Position numbers and translations under genes: made by a program
Notes under the pieces: generated by a model
What the model saw: only the letters and a program-made list of their open reading frames with translations
What the model was told of the DNA's origin: nothing
The model's database searches: none
Source of the DNA: Codonopsis lanceolata
Taxonomy: Eukaryota; Streptophyta; Magnoliopsida; Asterales; Campanulaceae
Direction: 5' to 3'
Assembly (NCBI GenBank): GCA_013146195.2
Contig: CM028377.1
Span: forward strand, 64,151,526 to 64,215,525
DNA: 64,000 nucleotides
Shown: piece after piece, positions 19,866-33,300 of the stretch
Layout: every line of letters starts with the position of its first letter
Position numbering within the stretch: the stretch's first letter is position 1

Positions 19866-21596
19866 TTCCATTCTTTGCATTTGGTAGAAGATGTTGATTA
19901 CCCCTATTGTCCAAATGATCTGTTAATATTTTCCAATCTGAACAATAGGTGATATCCTTAAGTTGACCTTGGAAAAGTGTATGCTACGCTCTAGTGGATT
20001 TTTTGGTTTTTTGGTCATAGCAGTGGATCTATTATCTTGAACCATTCTATGCTTTAGGTGTAACAACAATTCTGGAGGTTATACACAAAAGGCAGGGAAT
20101 GCAGATGGACCTGCTCAAAATGCATCATTCTCTAATGATTTTGAGTTGGCTTTCATTCCTCAAAGATGTGCGCTGATGATCTCTGATCGTGGTAATCAAT
20201 TGGTTCGGCAGATTAATCTGAAGGCCGAAGATTGTGCTAGAGGTTCTGACTCTGGTAAGCTTTAGGGATTTTTGTAGGAAAACATGGTAACATATCTCTT
20301 ACATATTGAATGTGCGAAAGGGGTGGAAGAAATGGCAAGGACACTCAGGTAAAAAGACCTTGAGGTCCTTGCTTCCAAATTTACAATCCTCATACCAAGG
20401 GGCAATACTTATGTATTAATAAATGGATAACTCTCTAGACACGCTTTCATTTACTTATATGTTCATATAACTAACACCTTAACTCATCTCATTAGGAGCA
20501 TGGTTGTTATGCATGTGTGCATAATTAAGCTTGAAAATATTTATACGTTTGGCACCAGTAAGCACCTTTTGTAGGAAACACCAAATGATGTGATTCTTTC
20601 CCAACTTTATCCGTAAGAAAACTCTCTTCGTTAATCATATTTGGAGCAAGTGTAATGCATTTTCCCATACTAATGTTTCAAGATCGAGTGGCATCACTGG
20701 CTGGGCTGGGAGTTGCTTGTTTATTTGGTTTGATTGTTAGTTTTGCGGCGCGTCCTTACGTCCTCCCTTATGTAAGTATATCTCACATGTGATCATAAAT
20801 TCGTAGTCCTGTTGATAAGAGTGTTTCACTTGCACTCTAACCCGACTGTGTAGACAGGAGGGCTCCAGTCCTCAGCCTTGCAATGGGACATGGAAGCGTT
20901 GCCTAATCAATCTGGGGAAGCAGGTACAGATGCTTTGCTTCGACATCAGAAGCGCAATTGCTAGCTCAAACATCTACAAACTTTTAAGGGGGATCATGGC
21001 ATTGAGTTTGTCTCACCTATCTCTCATGTTTGGGCTTAACTTAGTGAAATGTCTTACTGTGCCGGAGAAACTTGTATCTTTTTAGATTGTGATGGGCCAA
21101 GTAGCTTAATAAGTAGTGAGACAACAAAATCTCAGATATTAGGTTACCAATTAGAAGATTTAGTTAGTTTGGAAGGAAGCATGAATCTGTTAGACACTAT
21201 TAACAAAATGTTGCAGCAGGTAGACGAGAAAAGTGGGAAGAGTGATACTATTTTCCCCGACAGGCATGGAAGGATAGATAACCTCATACAAGCCAACATC
21301 ACAGGTTTCGCAGAACAAGGTATAATAACTGCTGAATCTTGGGAGACCAGTCCAGGCTTCTGGCAGAGGAAATGAAGGCAACTGGAAATGTTTTTCATAA
21401 CCTTTCATCTTTATCTTCCATTTGTGCTGCAAACATATTGGTTGTATGTAAGTATTTTTGTAATTATAACCAACTATGATTACATTAGTACACACAACGT
21501 ACAATATTAAATCTATCAGTGATAATTGAAGCTTTTATATAGGGTGAAGAACCCAAAAGAGTAGTATACTTTTTTTTTTGGATTGGGGTTGCACAC

Positions 21597-21609
21597 TTTT
21601 ATATGTATG

Positions 21610-21646
<37 letters not shown>
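21597..21646. repeat. (AT)n(AC)n microsatellite
   Basis: A TATATA run passes into an ACACAC run. Confidence 0.85.
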
Positions 21647-21647
<1 letters not shown>

Positions 21648-22131
21648 GGTAGCGTTGTCAGAAGCTTTCTGATTAAGGTTCTGAGTCAATGGAATGAAAA
21701 ACCTAAGCTTCCGGGGGGCGATTACCCTTGGGTGAAAGAGGTAGGGAGAAAGAAGCTGCAACTGCAATCCTTTTTCTATCAAGATGGATTCAAGAGAGAT
21801 GGCCCACTTAGAGTCCTTTACATTTTTTTCTTAAATATTTCTCGATGGAGAGGGCAAGAGATCTTAACTCTTTGTTTGGGTAGATTCTTCCTTCGGCCAT
21901 AGGTGATTCTCCTTATCTTTTTTCCTCGGATCCAATCAATCATCTTGCTCCTTCTACTCCAGAGTCATCTACTCGACCGCTACTGGATCTAGTAGTTATG
22001 GAATTAGGTCTTAATGGTGCGGCTACCTGATCATTAAGAAAATAGTAGCGGTTGGCGCGTAAAATAAATCGAGATTATCATTTGGGTCGGACGTTCTTGC
22101 ATCTCATCCAGCCTTATTGCCTTCACTGATA

Positions 22132-22132
22132 A

Positions 22133-22182
<50 letters not shown>
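22132..22182. repeat. (GT)n(AT)n microsatellite
   Basis: A GTGTGT run followed by about 18 AT repeats. Confidence 0.9.
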
Positions 22183-22185
<3 letters not shown>

Positions 22186-22317
22186 CGGTTTTAACCATGT
22201 ACTTTAGATTTCGGTTTTAACCAAAGAAGAAAAATTAGATGTTGTTAGTTAAAACTTAACAAAGTATTTCTATGTTCAGAAAAAAATTATCAAACGAAGT
22301 CGACTGCAAACTTTAGC

Positions 22318-22420
22318 CTCTAAACCCTAGATCATAAACTCTAACCCTTAAACCCTAAAACTTTAAAACCCTAATTTATAAACCACAGACTCTAAACTCT
22401 TAACTTTAAGCCCTAATATT
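22318..22420. repeat. Interstitial telomere-like tract
   Basis: A degenerate run of the plant telomere motif in CCCTAAA orientation (AAACCCTAG, AACCCTTAAACCCTAAAA, AAACCCTAA, AAGCCCTAA), spaced by ATAAACTCT-like variants. Confidence 0.55.
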
Positions 22421-23095
22421 GATTTGGCAATTTCAAACTTGATGAAGAGTTGATTGGAACATTCCGGTAGAATTTTCACTAACGATATTTCCTAATTGCA
22501 AATGAAAACCAAATATGTTGTATAATGTTTAAGAAAAAAAAAGTTGGCAACCCACATAAAAAGAATAAGTAAGTACACTACATTTCAATGCATTTATTCT
22601 TTTTAGATAAATTTGGTACTAATAGACGAATAATAATTAGAAATATGAATTATGAAAAAATGAATATGTGACTTCTTTATTTATTAATTTATTTTTAGAC
22701 GGTGGTAACACTAGTGTGCTAGGTTGGAGTGCGATTTTCAATTTATTAGTGTTAGTGGTGACAATTTGTGCACATGCATATTTTCTACCCAGATCCCATG
22801 AATGGGTATAGTCATCAACAAATTGTCAATAGGTAGCGTTCATCATCACCGCCACTACTTCGTCAATATATGCTTGATTGACATAAATACCAACAAAAAA
22901 CGATAATGAATAAAGTTTGACTAACTACCATCTAAAAAACTTGATAAATAAATAAAGTTTGACTTTTTTGTTTTGAACAAAAAAAAAATAACTACCCACA
23001 TTTTAGAGTACAAGTAAAACCTTTTTTATTTCGACATTTTAAACATTTTTATGCCATGAATGAAATTGGACTTATATAGGTAAAGTAGCGGTAGC

Positions 23096-23477
23096 TAAGC
23101 CTGTCAATTGATCAAATTTTGATCTTAATCTGACATTATTTTAGGATATGGTTTAGTTTTTCAATTCGATTACTCGATTGTGATCAACCAAAAAAAATTA
23201 TGTGCACTATAATATCGTACTAACATTGTTATTTATGTTTGTGCAAGTTAAAAAAAAAAGATTATTTTTTTTATGTTTATTTGACATTTGATCGAGTAAA
23301 AATACATTGATATTATATTTATTACATACTTTAATGAGGGTCCGATATACAATAAAAAAATTATGATATGAATCGAGTTTTGAAATACCTAAAAAATAAT
23401 AACTTAATCCGATAATTTTAACAAATCAGATTTAAATTTAACACATCTGATCCGAATTCGATCCATTGACAAACCTT
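23096..23477. mobile_element. hAT-like MITE
   Basis: A 382-bp element flanked by a perfect 8-bp duplication, GCGGTAGC (23088-23095 and 23478-23485). The ends are imperfect inverted repeats: TAAGCCTGTCAATTGATC on the left, and the right read inward as AAGGTTTGTCAATGGATC. It is AT-rich and non-coding. Confidence 0.8.
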
Positions 23478-24373
23478 GCGGTAGCATCCGATAATTTCCA
23501 TGATTTTTATATGGAGGCAAGATTTGTAATCACCAGCAAAGTAAGACAAGTATAAAAATTTCTCAAGGGGTTGTTTGTGGAGTTTAACTTCAAGTATGTT
23601 ATGGTAAGCCGTTCGTATTTGACTAAAATTAAAAGCTACCATTTTATTCCAGTTCATGCACTTGGTGGGTTTAAAAAGAACACCAACTGAAGGGTAAAGC
23701 TGAAAATCAAGCAATAAAATGCTTAATCCCTCGTGGATTCACAACGGTAAAAGCACTTCCCAGTTACCACTGCGCATATTCATGTAATGGTAGCTAGCAG
23801 CCGCTATCTAATCCACTTCATGAGAGGAGGCAAAGGAAATTACTTTGTTCGTATAATCCATATGCATAACAATCAAGGTACCACATCTTTCATTCTTTTT
23901 GGGTTCCAGGGTTCCACAATCCTTCAAACACTTCAAGATTCTTTAATTAAACTCATACCCTTCTATGTTACAATTCTACAACTTTTGTTCAGCAAATAAG
24001 ACTATCAAGTCCAGAATCAAAACTTTTAACAGCATCTCAACTTCATATCACGATGCGCGAGCTCCTTCTATCAAATGCCCCCCATGGCAAAATTTGTTTC
24101 CGATAACTGCATACAAGAAATTCTTTTTCTTCATAATGTACAAGAACACCTTTGAAGGGTAGAAAAACAAGGTTAAAAAAAAAAAAGACCGACTCAAATC
24201 TCATTTCCATGTTTCTCAAAAACTCCCCGCTTGCTACATTCCATCGCATCCCCAAATCAAGAATCATATAGCAAAAAAAAAGCTGCACTATTACAGACAG
24301 AAGACACGTCTGCAGTTGGGGAAAAAATATAACGAGCTTGAGGCATCATCTTCTTTACTACGGCCATTCATCC

Positions 24374-27300
24374 TCAGATACCCTTGGGGAAGTTGTTGAT
24401 TTGTCCTTCCTCCAAAACATCTTTGTTATTCAGCTTGTAACTTATTCGTATGCGCATGACCAGGGATTTCTGGGGGAAAGAGAAGAATGGTATGTTATTT
24501 CACAGCATTAAAGTCAAATAAGTTGTCTTTTACACTACATTCTTTAAAATATCAGCTTACTATGCATGATGCACTTGTTTTCTACCACAGATAGAAGCCA
24601 GACTTTATATATGAAATATTGATGATCTTATTTTAACCAATGTGCAGCAAGTTGTAGCTTCTATGCGTAATGTAGCTACTTCAAATAATGTAAGGCTGGT
24701 GTAAACAAACCGAGCAGAGCTTGTGAGTGTTTGAGCTCAGCTTATTTCAGCTAATTGTTACTCAAGACTATTACTTCAAAATAGGAGCTATAAACAAGCC
24801 ATGCTCGATCTTTACTCAAACCTAAGTAACAACTGTTCTACAAATCACAAAGTATCATAACTTGATACATACGAGGGTTCCAGTGAATAATGCTGTATAA
24901 TCCAATAGCACTAATGCAGAACAACCCTTTTATGACCACAGATGCGAACAAGAATCCGACCCAGTGGGTGCCATAATGTTGCAGGGCAAACAAGGCTATT
25001 ATAATGATAAATTCCCTTGCCAGTGGCACGCTTACCCGAGGGGGGATTAGTCTCGGACCCTTAAGTGGTTTGGAGACACCTCATAGAAGACCAAAAAAGG
25101 AAGTATCATAACTTGTACTCCATAAAATATATTTTGCAATCACCCAGCTTATCGAAGATGCGTAGCTGGGGTTGTGTATACTTCGAGCCTAAATTCATAT
25201 TCGAGCTCAGCTCGAACCCAACACAAGTGTAACTAAGTTGAGCTATAAACAAGCAGAGCAGAGTCATGGTAGTGTTTTTGAACCATGTTCACACGAAAAA
25301 TAAAGGTTGAATATAGTAGTCAAGTATAAAACTGTGATACCCCATCCCACATCGGGTAGATGTGGGACTTGTGTGCGGTTTATAAAGTGGCCACTCACTA
25401 CTATTGAGCACCAACATCATCCATAGACTTTTTGGTCGGCTTGTGGTAGGCATGGATAACCCAAATGACGGTGCATAGTGGGCCAGCTATATCAGTCATT
25501 ATGATGGAGTTAAATTGTATAGTGTGTGGGCTGCACGTAGCGGGATCTACAAGTTACAAATGGTATCAAAACGGGTCCCGAACGAAAATGTGGGAACAAA
25601 GTGCTGTACGGACCAAAGTGCTATACCGCGGGAGGTGGGATTCGTCCGGGGTACGGTTTGGCATTGACGAGGACGTCGAGGATTTAAGTGAGGGTGAATG
25701 TGATCCCCATCCCACATCGGGTAGATGTGAGACTTGTGTGTGATTTACAAGGTGATAGGCCTGCATGACCCAGATGATGATGAATAGTGGGCCAGTGTGT
25801 GGGTTGTACGTAGCGAACCGGGCTCTAGAGCTCGGGGTGTTACAAAAACATACTCTGATCAGAAGAAGAGAAATGAGAAGGAGAAACGAAAGATGGAAAG
25901 GGTAAGTAACACGGTACCTTGCCATATTGACTGTTGGTAACTCGCAACTTTTGTGTTATTGACCCATTACCACTTCCAGGGAGAGAGTTACTGCTAGCAG
26001 GATCCAAATGTAATTGAAGAAACTGCAGATTGAAAAAGGGGAATATTATAAGGAGTGCATGCAAGTAACAGACTACTAAAGTACCGAATTTAGTGGTGCA
26101 GCTCTGAAATATTGAGTCATCATTTGTAGAAGTTAGTTTAATTCTCAATACTTCCTCTGAATTAGACAGGATTTATAGAAAAAGAGATTAGCTATTTAGT
26201 ACATCAAGTCCATGCAGCCCATTTGGGGTTTTCAGTTTTCATCCAATATTGGCTGGGATATATTCAAGTTAATATTGTTTTACAAACTGGTATTGGAAAC
26301 AATGCTGTCCAGTAAAAAGCTAAAAACATGTACTCCCTCTACTTTCCTTTTTAGGAAAACCTTTTACCATTTTGCCCCAACTATTTCTTCCTACTTTAAT
26401 TATTGGCAACATGCACAAGGGCTTCAACGGACGCAACATATTATATCAATATTTATTTATTTATTTTGATAAGTAAAGAGTATTATATATCAAGCACCAA
26501 AGAGTATTACATTAATAGAGTCAATTATTTTTTCTTCATTTGTGTGCGTGCCCAGTCAAGCAGGATGATTATTTAGGATGAGATACTTCAGAAATTAAAA
26601 GATTAGTGGAGGACCTCTCTCCACCATTACCTTTGGGACTGCTGCCTGGAAAATAAAATCTGTATAGACATCAGAAGACTTGTTCGTAAAATTTGCTTCG
26701 ATCTCAGTCGTCTGTAGACTTCCGGTTTGCTTTGAAAAGTTGAACATAATCCTTAATGAGCTGCTCTCAAATGCAACTATTGGTGGGTAACGAAGACCAT
26801 TGTTTTCTGTTAATGCATAAAAGGTTATAATATCCTCAAAACAAAGTCAATCTTCCAACTATAACCAAGATCTGATAAATACTTTACCAGGCACTACTGG
26901 GTAAGAGCCAAAACCATTCAACAAATCCATGACTGAAGAACCTCCTGCCGGAGGTGAGGCTTGTATGGAAGGTGCTGATAATCTCTCTAAATCATTAACC
27001 AAATTTTTATCATCTTGACTAGTGGATAGAATGTCAGGTGTAGAAAAGCTATTTGGAGCCGGAGGTGAGCCGATCGACAGAAGATCTAGTAGAACATCAG
27101 TGCCAGTTTTTTGAGCCTGACTGGTACCTGAAATGAAGACAGCAGCGTTTATATACATGGTTAAAAAAAATTATTTAAAAAGACAGAAAATGCTTTATCA
27201 TAGGAAAAACAGATGAATCTTGAACTCTAATTAATCAGTCAATCACATCTGCCTACGAGATTGCATGGCTATGGGTGTGGAAGCAGGAGCTCGGCATATA

Positions 27301-30300
27301 GAATAAAATCCTACTTTTAAGTCAGTTTCCCGCACACCCATACCCGACACTCGTACCCAGGTAACATAGCCTTCACCTGCAAGAGAACTTTTTATAGAAT
27401 CGCCCTACAAAAACAATCACCTGATGAAGCAATTACAACAACTGAGCATTTTAACAGCTAGATGGAGCATATTCAACAACTGAGCATCCTATTGAATTCC
27501 TGGATTCAGCATGTCGAGAGACTGTCAAGGACAAAGATGAACTAGGGAATTTCTACAAGCTAGATTGAATTTTGAAACCGTTCGTGGAAATAGATATGCT
27601 TTTAGTATAAGTTAGTCAATTCTTCAAGATGCTGCTTCATCCGATCTGTCCCAATGACATTTTAAGTGAAGAAATGAATGGCAGAAGTGGTGGCTCATGT
27701 GTCATGCCACATTGAATCAAATTCTTCTACCCATGTCCTCTGCGACAAAACTATTATTTTTCTGCGAACTCACAAGGATTGGATGGCTAAAATTAAACAG
27801 ATTTAAGATTATAGGCAACTACATGAACTGACTCTTGATTTGTGCAAGGATGAAAAGTAGTTTTGCAAAACTGATTATCAATATCAGTTTGTGTCGGGAT
27901 GGAGAAGTAGTTATGTGACTGAATTTGAATACCAGTTCTCAGTCATGCACTTTACAGTTTATATTAGTGGCATGTCATTCAAGGAAATAACCAGGATCTG
28001 GTGAAGAGACTTCATTGAGGATAAAACGAACTGAAAATTTTCTAGCAGCTAGATTGATAACATTCAGGAATTGTTAGAAATGATGATATTACCATGCGTT
28101 AACCTATTATTCAAGCTGCCGCTTCAACTCTTGTGAGAGCATCTGCTGCTCCGTATTGGGGCAGAAATGAAATAGCAGAAGTGGTGGCTCATGCCACAGT
28201 AAATTAGACTCTGCTGTCCAATTCTTGCATGACGAATTATCATTTCAAGAAATGCCAACGCGTTGGATGGTTTAATTGATATATTCCAGTATTATAGGCA
28301 ATAGCATGAACTGCCATAATATGTACAAGGATGAAAAAATTGTTGCAACACGCATTAGACGTATCAGTTCTCAACAACACACTTTCTAAGTGAAATAATC
28401 ACGACAGCGGATGAGGTCCTACCATTCAAGAATGTATACTCACTTGTTTGAGAGATCATTAACACCAAAAGAAAAATAGCGAGAGCATATCGATGAACTG
28501 CTTGTGAAAGTGCAAAACTTGGTTAGTAGACAACCAAAACTAACCTGGTTGTGACGATGCTGGTGACATATCAACGCCAAGAAGATCCTGAAGAAAATCG
28601 CCACCTGAAGAGCTAGGCGCTGGAGGATCATCTGAACTCAAATCAAGTAAATCGACAAGAGGAGCAGTGCCTGTTTTGGAAACTCCATTTGGAAGTTTTG
28701 GTCCAGACACCTGTGAAGTTGAAACAGCTGCAGGCAAAGAACCAGCCCTCCTTCCACTGTAAGTTGCTTCATCAAGAACTGGCATCCTCTCAACCAAGGC
28801 TGACCTGCAAGCATCCATCAGCAGTGAAAAATATCAGCTCCAAAACCACGCAACAGGGCTGAATTAGATGAAGGTTACATTTAGGCAAATATTTCATAGA
28901 AAATGTAACCAAACCTTATGTTCTGATGCTTTTCAATTATAGAATTGAACTCAATGGATCTCTGCTGCAGTTCAAGCAAAAGGCTTCCTTTAGAGTGAGT
29001 GATGATCTCTTTTATCCTCCTAAAGTTAACAGGCAGGATTCAGTCATCCATTTTACTCGTGAGAAACTAAAAACTCAAAAATACTGTCACAATTGAAATA
29101 GAATCTTTACAGAAGAGTTAAGAAGTAACGAAGCTGGGAGTATAGGACACCATGAAGAAATCAGATTGAGATATGGAAAATATGGCAGGAATTGGAAGTG
29201 ATATAGACATAACAAAATTTTGAGGCACTGCAGGGGCTGAAAAATAACTTTAAACAATAATATCATTAAACTGGATGAAAACAGAAAATATGAGAACTGG
29301 AAACCAAAGGTCAATGCCAAAAAAGAGCTACTCAAACTTTTGAGTTAACTGAGCCACAGATGAACATTTTTGTAAATGTACATCTGCAAACTTGACTAGA
29401 GGAAGATGAGCTAAAAACCTTTTATGCAACACAAACTTACTGTGAACAAGAAGGGAAACGGCAAGACAACTTGAGCAAAGCAATCAAACACATTGCTTTT
29501 GTAGTTAGATCTGATGAATGGCGCTTGATAGCAATCTCCACAACGTCCACAGCATCCGACTCTGTTACCTATTCAAATCAATGCAAGTTCACACAAACTT
29601 AAGAAAGAAAAGAAACTAACTAGGACAACCGCCTCCATCATGGAAATGTGGAACAAAGAGATTCAAGCATCCCGCATTTGAAACAACTCTTCATCAAACA
29701 ACTATAATGTTACAAACTTCTCATCCTCAAATTAATCCATGCATCAACCATCAGATAAATGAAAAGGATTATTTTGCCAGAAAAAAAAAATTGATAGAAG
29801 AAGAATTTATAAATAAGAAAGAAAATTCTAAAACTAGTCCTTCAACTTATTTACCATTCCAAATATGATCCTTCAGCTCCCAAGTTTTTCAATTGTCTCA
29901 TTACTAGTCATCTGGTTTTAGTCCCTCCATCTCTTTCAATTTAAAAGTAAAAATTGCTCGGACAAACAGCCCCTTAAACTCCCTTCAAATACTGTAACTT
30001 GTAACTAAATGTTAAGCTCCCCTATAAAATTAATATTACCCACCCCCCACCCCCCAACAAAAAAAAAAAAACAGATACACACTCTGTTTCACATTCTCAC
30101 CCTTCAAAGAAGCAGCAACACCAGTGCCTTTCACTGAGACAAGCCCTGGTGAAGAGAACTCTCAACAGGAAGAGGACGGTCTTGCGCTGATGAGGTTCAA
30201 TTTTATGATCCGATTCAAGGATCAAGAACTTGCTGATGCCATGATGGTAAATGTTCCATTTGAAGGTGATTTTAACCATAGGTGATGGTGGTGGCCAGTG

Positions 30301-33300
30301 GCTGGCATAATTCTCTGGCTAAGGTTTCCATGAAAAGATCAAAAGGCGATGATGGTTGCAACAAGTCTGATGTCTTATTATTTTATGTTTTTTGGTAAGT
30401 AAAGATTCATATTAATAAAGGCGCCAAAAAAGGTGACACGTGCTTGTAACAATTAATAGTTGGTGAAATGACGAATCACAAGGATGGTGACAGGTTGATG
30501 CGGATGGTGGGCTCGGTAATTTCAGGCGACATAAGTATTGGGATAGCAGGTGCTCGTTTGGCCATGATGGAGGATAAAGAGGTCAGAAGGAGAAAAGGTG
30601 GATGTCGGATAGTAATGCTGGGTGGTGATGCTATGAGACACACTACCTACATACATAAACATGCATATCTGTATCTACAGAACATACATAAATATATCAG
30701 TAAATTATAAGAACACCCCCCAACAAAAAAAACAGATACACACTCTGTTTCACATTCTCACCCTTCAAAGAAGCAGCAATACCAGTGCCTTTCACTGAGA
30801 CAAGCCCTGGTGAAGAGAACTCCCAACAGGAAGAGGACGGACTTGCGCTGATGAGGTTCAATTTTATGATCCGATTCAGGATCAAGAACTTGCTGATGTC
30901 ATGATGGTAAATGCTCCATTTGAAGGTGATTTTAACCATAGGTGATGGTGGTGGCCAGTGGCTGGCATAATTCTCTGGCTAAGGTTTCCATGAAAGGATC
31001 AAATGGTGATGATGGTTGCAACAAGTCTGATGTCTTATTTATTTTATGTTTTTTGATAAGTAAAGATTTATATTAATAAAGGTGCCAAAAAAGGTGGCAC
31101 GTGCTTGAAACAATTAATAGTTGGTGAAATGATGAATCACAAGGATGGTGACGGGTTGATGCGGATGGTGGGTTCGGTAATTTCAGGCGACAGAAGTGTT
31201 GGGATAGCAGGTGCTTGTTTGGCCATGATGGAGGATAAAGAGGTCAGAAGGAGAAAAGGTGGATGTCGGATAGTAATGCTGGGTGGTGATGCTATGAGAC
31301 ACACTACCTACATACATAAACATGCATATCTGTATCTACAGAATATACATAAATATATCAGTAAATTAGAACACCCCCCCCCCCACTTTTTATGACTTGT
31401 TAAGAGTTGTGCCCCTAATCCTTCTTCTTTGTCCTTAGCATACACAAGGGTTGAAACCCAATCAATAAACACAGTGATGGCAAGAGGTGACATCAACGGT
31501 GATCAGTGGCAACAAAGGTTGACAACGGAAGTGACGGAAAGAATCAATGGAGGTGATGACTATGATACAGGCCAAGCCGTGGAGGGATATTTTAGGGGAA
31601 TTTTTTCTACATATTTAATACTCAAATCAGTGCAATTGTTAGCCCAGAAATGTTATTGGATTCTCGTCCCAAGTAATGTCATTATTAAAGCATGTAGTCA
31701 GAACAAGAGGTAAATGGAGTAAATGAACTGCTCATACACAAACCCAAGTCAGATTTTATTTTTATTAGTTGAAAAGATGTGTTCTCGTCAATCTTGCTTA
31801 GATTTCTGAAAACTGTGTCAAAGTCTTTCTACAAAACAATCAATAGTAAAAAGAGGTAAAAGATGAAAAAATAATTAAAATAACGTGACAGCAGCAATTG
31901 AAATTTCACAATTTCATTTCCTCATTACAGGGGGTAAAGTGAAACCTCTGGCTCTGACAATAAATAGGAGGCATATGAGTCGTGAATTCTTCCTTAATTA
32001 AAGAACTATACACAAAATTAAGATCTTGACTGAGATTGCATTTTTTAGCATGGGACTTGTGACAAAGCTAGTATCTTGCCAAAAACTAATATTGAAGTAG
32101 GGATATAAAACTCCCAGCCTAAGGAACATGAACGTCAAAAGTCAAGTCCTCGAGCAAGCACTTTATTAAATATTTCTGAAGGCTAGACATATGTTACCCA
32201 GATTCCTTCGCCAAAGTACCTGAGTCCACACGATACAGCACAGGTACGGATGGCAGCTCGGCACAGACTTATATGGTGTAAAATCCTACCTTTTTTTTGA
32301 TAGGTAAAGAGTATGTAAAATCCTACATATTTAGTGAGTTGGACACTGTACCCAACTCTCATACTTGAGTCCAGACAAAATTGAGCTAGACTAGTGTCAC
32401 TATCTCAACATCCTGAGTTAGGAAATCTTAATGGTGGTGTGTACCCAGTAATTCTTCATAAACTAATACACTTATTTAGACTTGATCACCCTCCCAGCAT
32501 CCCAAGGTAAGAAAATTCAATGGCAGCCAGTACCAGGTGATTGATTATGCACTGATGTATAGCTATTCTGTTTGTTATTCAGATGTAAGTTGTGCTATTA
32601 ATGAGCATTACATGGATAAAAATGGGGTAGGCTCAAAGGTAAAGACATGCATTTGGTATTGGCCACAACCAGCATCCGACCAGGACAAGACATAATTGCA
32701 GCTAAGGTGCCAACTAGAGGTCCTTTATCACAAGTATCTCACTAGGTAGAGTATAATGAAAAGACACAACAAAAGACCAAGGGAAAAGAATTCAATATAC
32801 AAAACCAAAAAATCAAGTCAATAAATTTATAAAGAAGCAGACTCACATTAATAGGCTCCTCTATGGCAAGCACCCCAACATTGTTGACCAACATATCACC
32901 ATATTCACCAATGCACCAAACGGCAACCCGAACAAGTGTTTCCTGATGAAACCAAAAAAGTATTACTTAAGCGATATGAGAGAACCTTAAATTACTAGCA
33001 AAATCAGAAATTCCACATTAACCAACAATAAGGCTTATTTTTCAAAAGAATACCTGGTCACATGATGTTTGGATTACTCTGAATAAAGACCTTACTGTGT
33101 ATCCATGGAGATTAGAAGCATTGCTTATTACAACAATAAGGGCATGCCACACTTCATCCTTGACATAGTTTCCAGCCTACTAAGCATAGCACAAAGATCA
33201 GTATTTTCCACACAGAAAATATAAATTTACTTGCCTTTATTAAAACCGGATTAAAAAAAAAGGACAAGAGAAGCCAAAGTGGAGGAATAAATAACGCCAG

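Larger units (their letters stand above)
12643..21375 (+). pseudogene. NHL-repeat protein gene, copy 2 (headless, frameshifted)
   Basis: Exons by alignment with the other copies: exon 3 at 12643-12807 (GYSDGDLASAMFNKPRSFTI, NHL blade), exon 4 at 20058-20254, exon 5 at 20683-20771 (membrane-type segment LGVACLFGLIVSFAARPYVL) and exon 6 from 20858 (QPCNGTWKRCLINLGKQVQM ... LSLSHLSLMFG) to a stop at 21373-21375. Splice sites are intact. Lesions: exons 1 and 2 with the start codon are deleted. Exon 4 lacks one base near 20071 (ACAATTCTGG where the others have ACAATTGCTGG). Exon 6 is one T short in a T-run at about 21079-21083, giving a premature stop, after which the frame continues one base over (FLDCDGPSSLIS...). 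Intron 3 carries a copia element, a hAT-like MITE and a solo LTR. Exon 3 differs from copy 3 by one base. Confidence 0.85.
21376..24373. other. Intergenic region between NHL copy 2 and AP-1 gamma
   Basis: The two genes converge here. The region holds microsatellites (21597-21646 AT/AC and 22132-22182 GT/TA), a telomere-like tract, a hAT-like MITE and AT-rich unique sequence. A 99-codon frame at 21603-21902 begins in the microsatellite and matches nothing I recognise. Confidence 0.5.

Noticed and set aside
21603..21902. Possible gypsy chromodomain
   Set aside because: A short SQWNEKP stretch loosely recalls VxWxGxP, but the frame starts in a microsatellite and the remaining chromodomain pattern is missing.
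22318..22420. True telomere
   Set aside because: The tract is short, degenerate and internal, with genes on both sides.
30468..31395. Small plus- and minus-strand genes repeated twice
   Set aside because: The frames exist in duplicate only because the 660-bp intron segment is duplicated. They have no recognisable domain and lie inside an AP-1 gamma intron.
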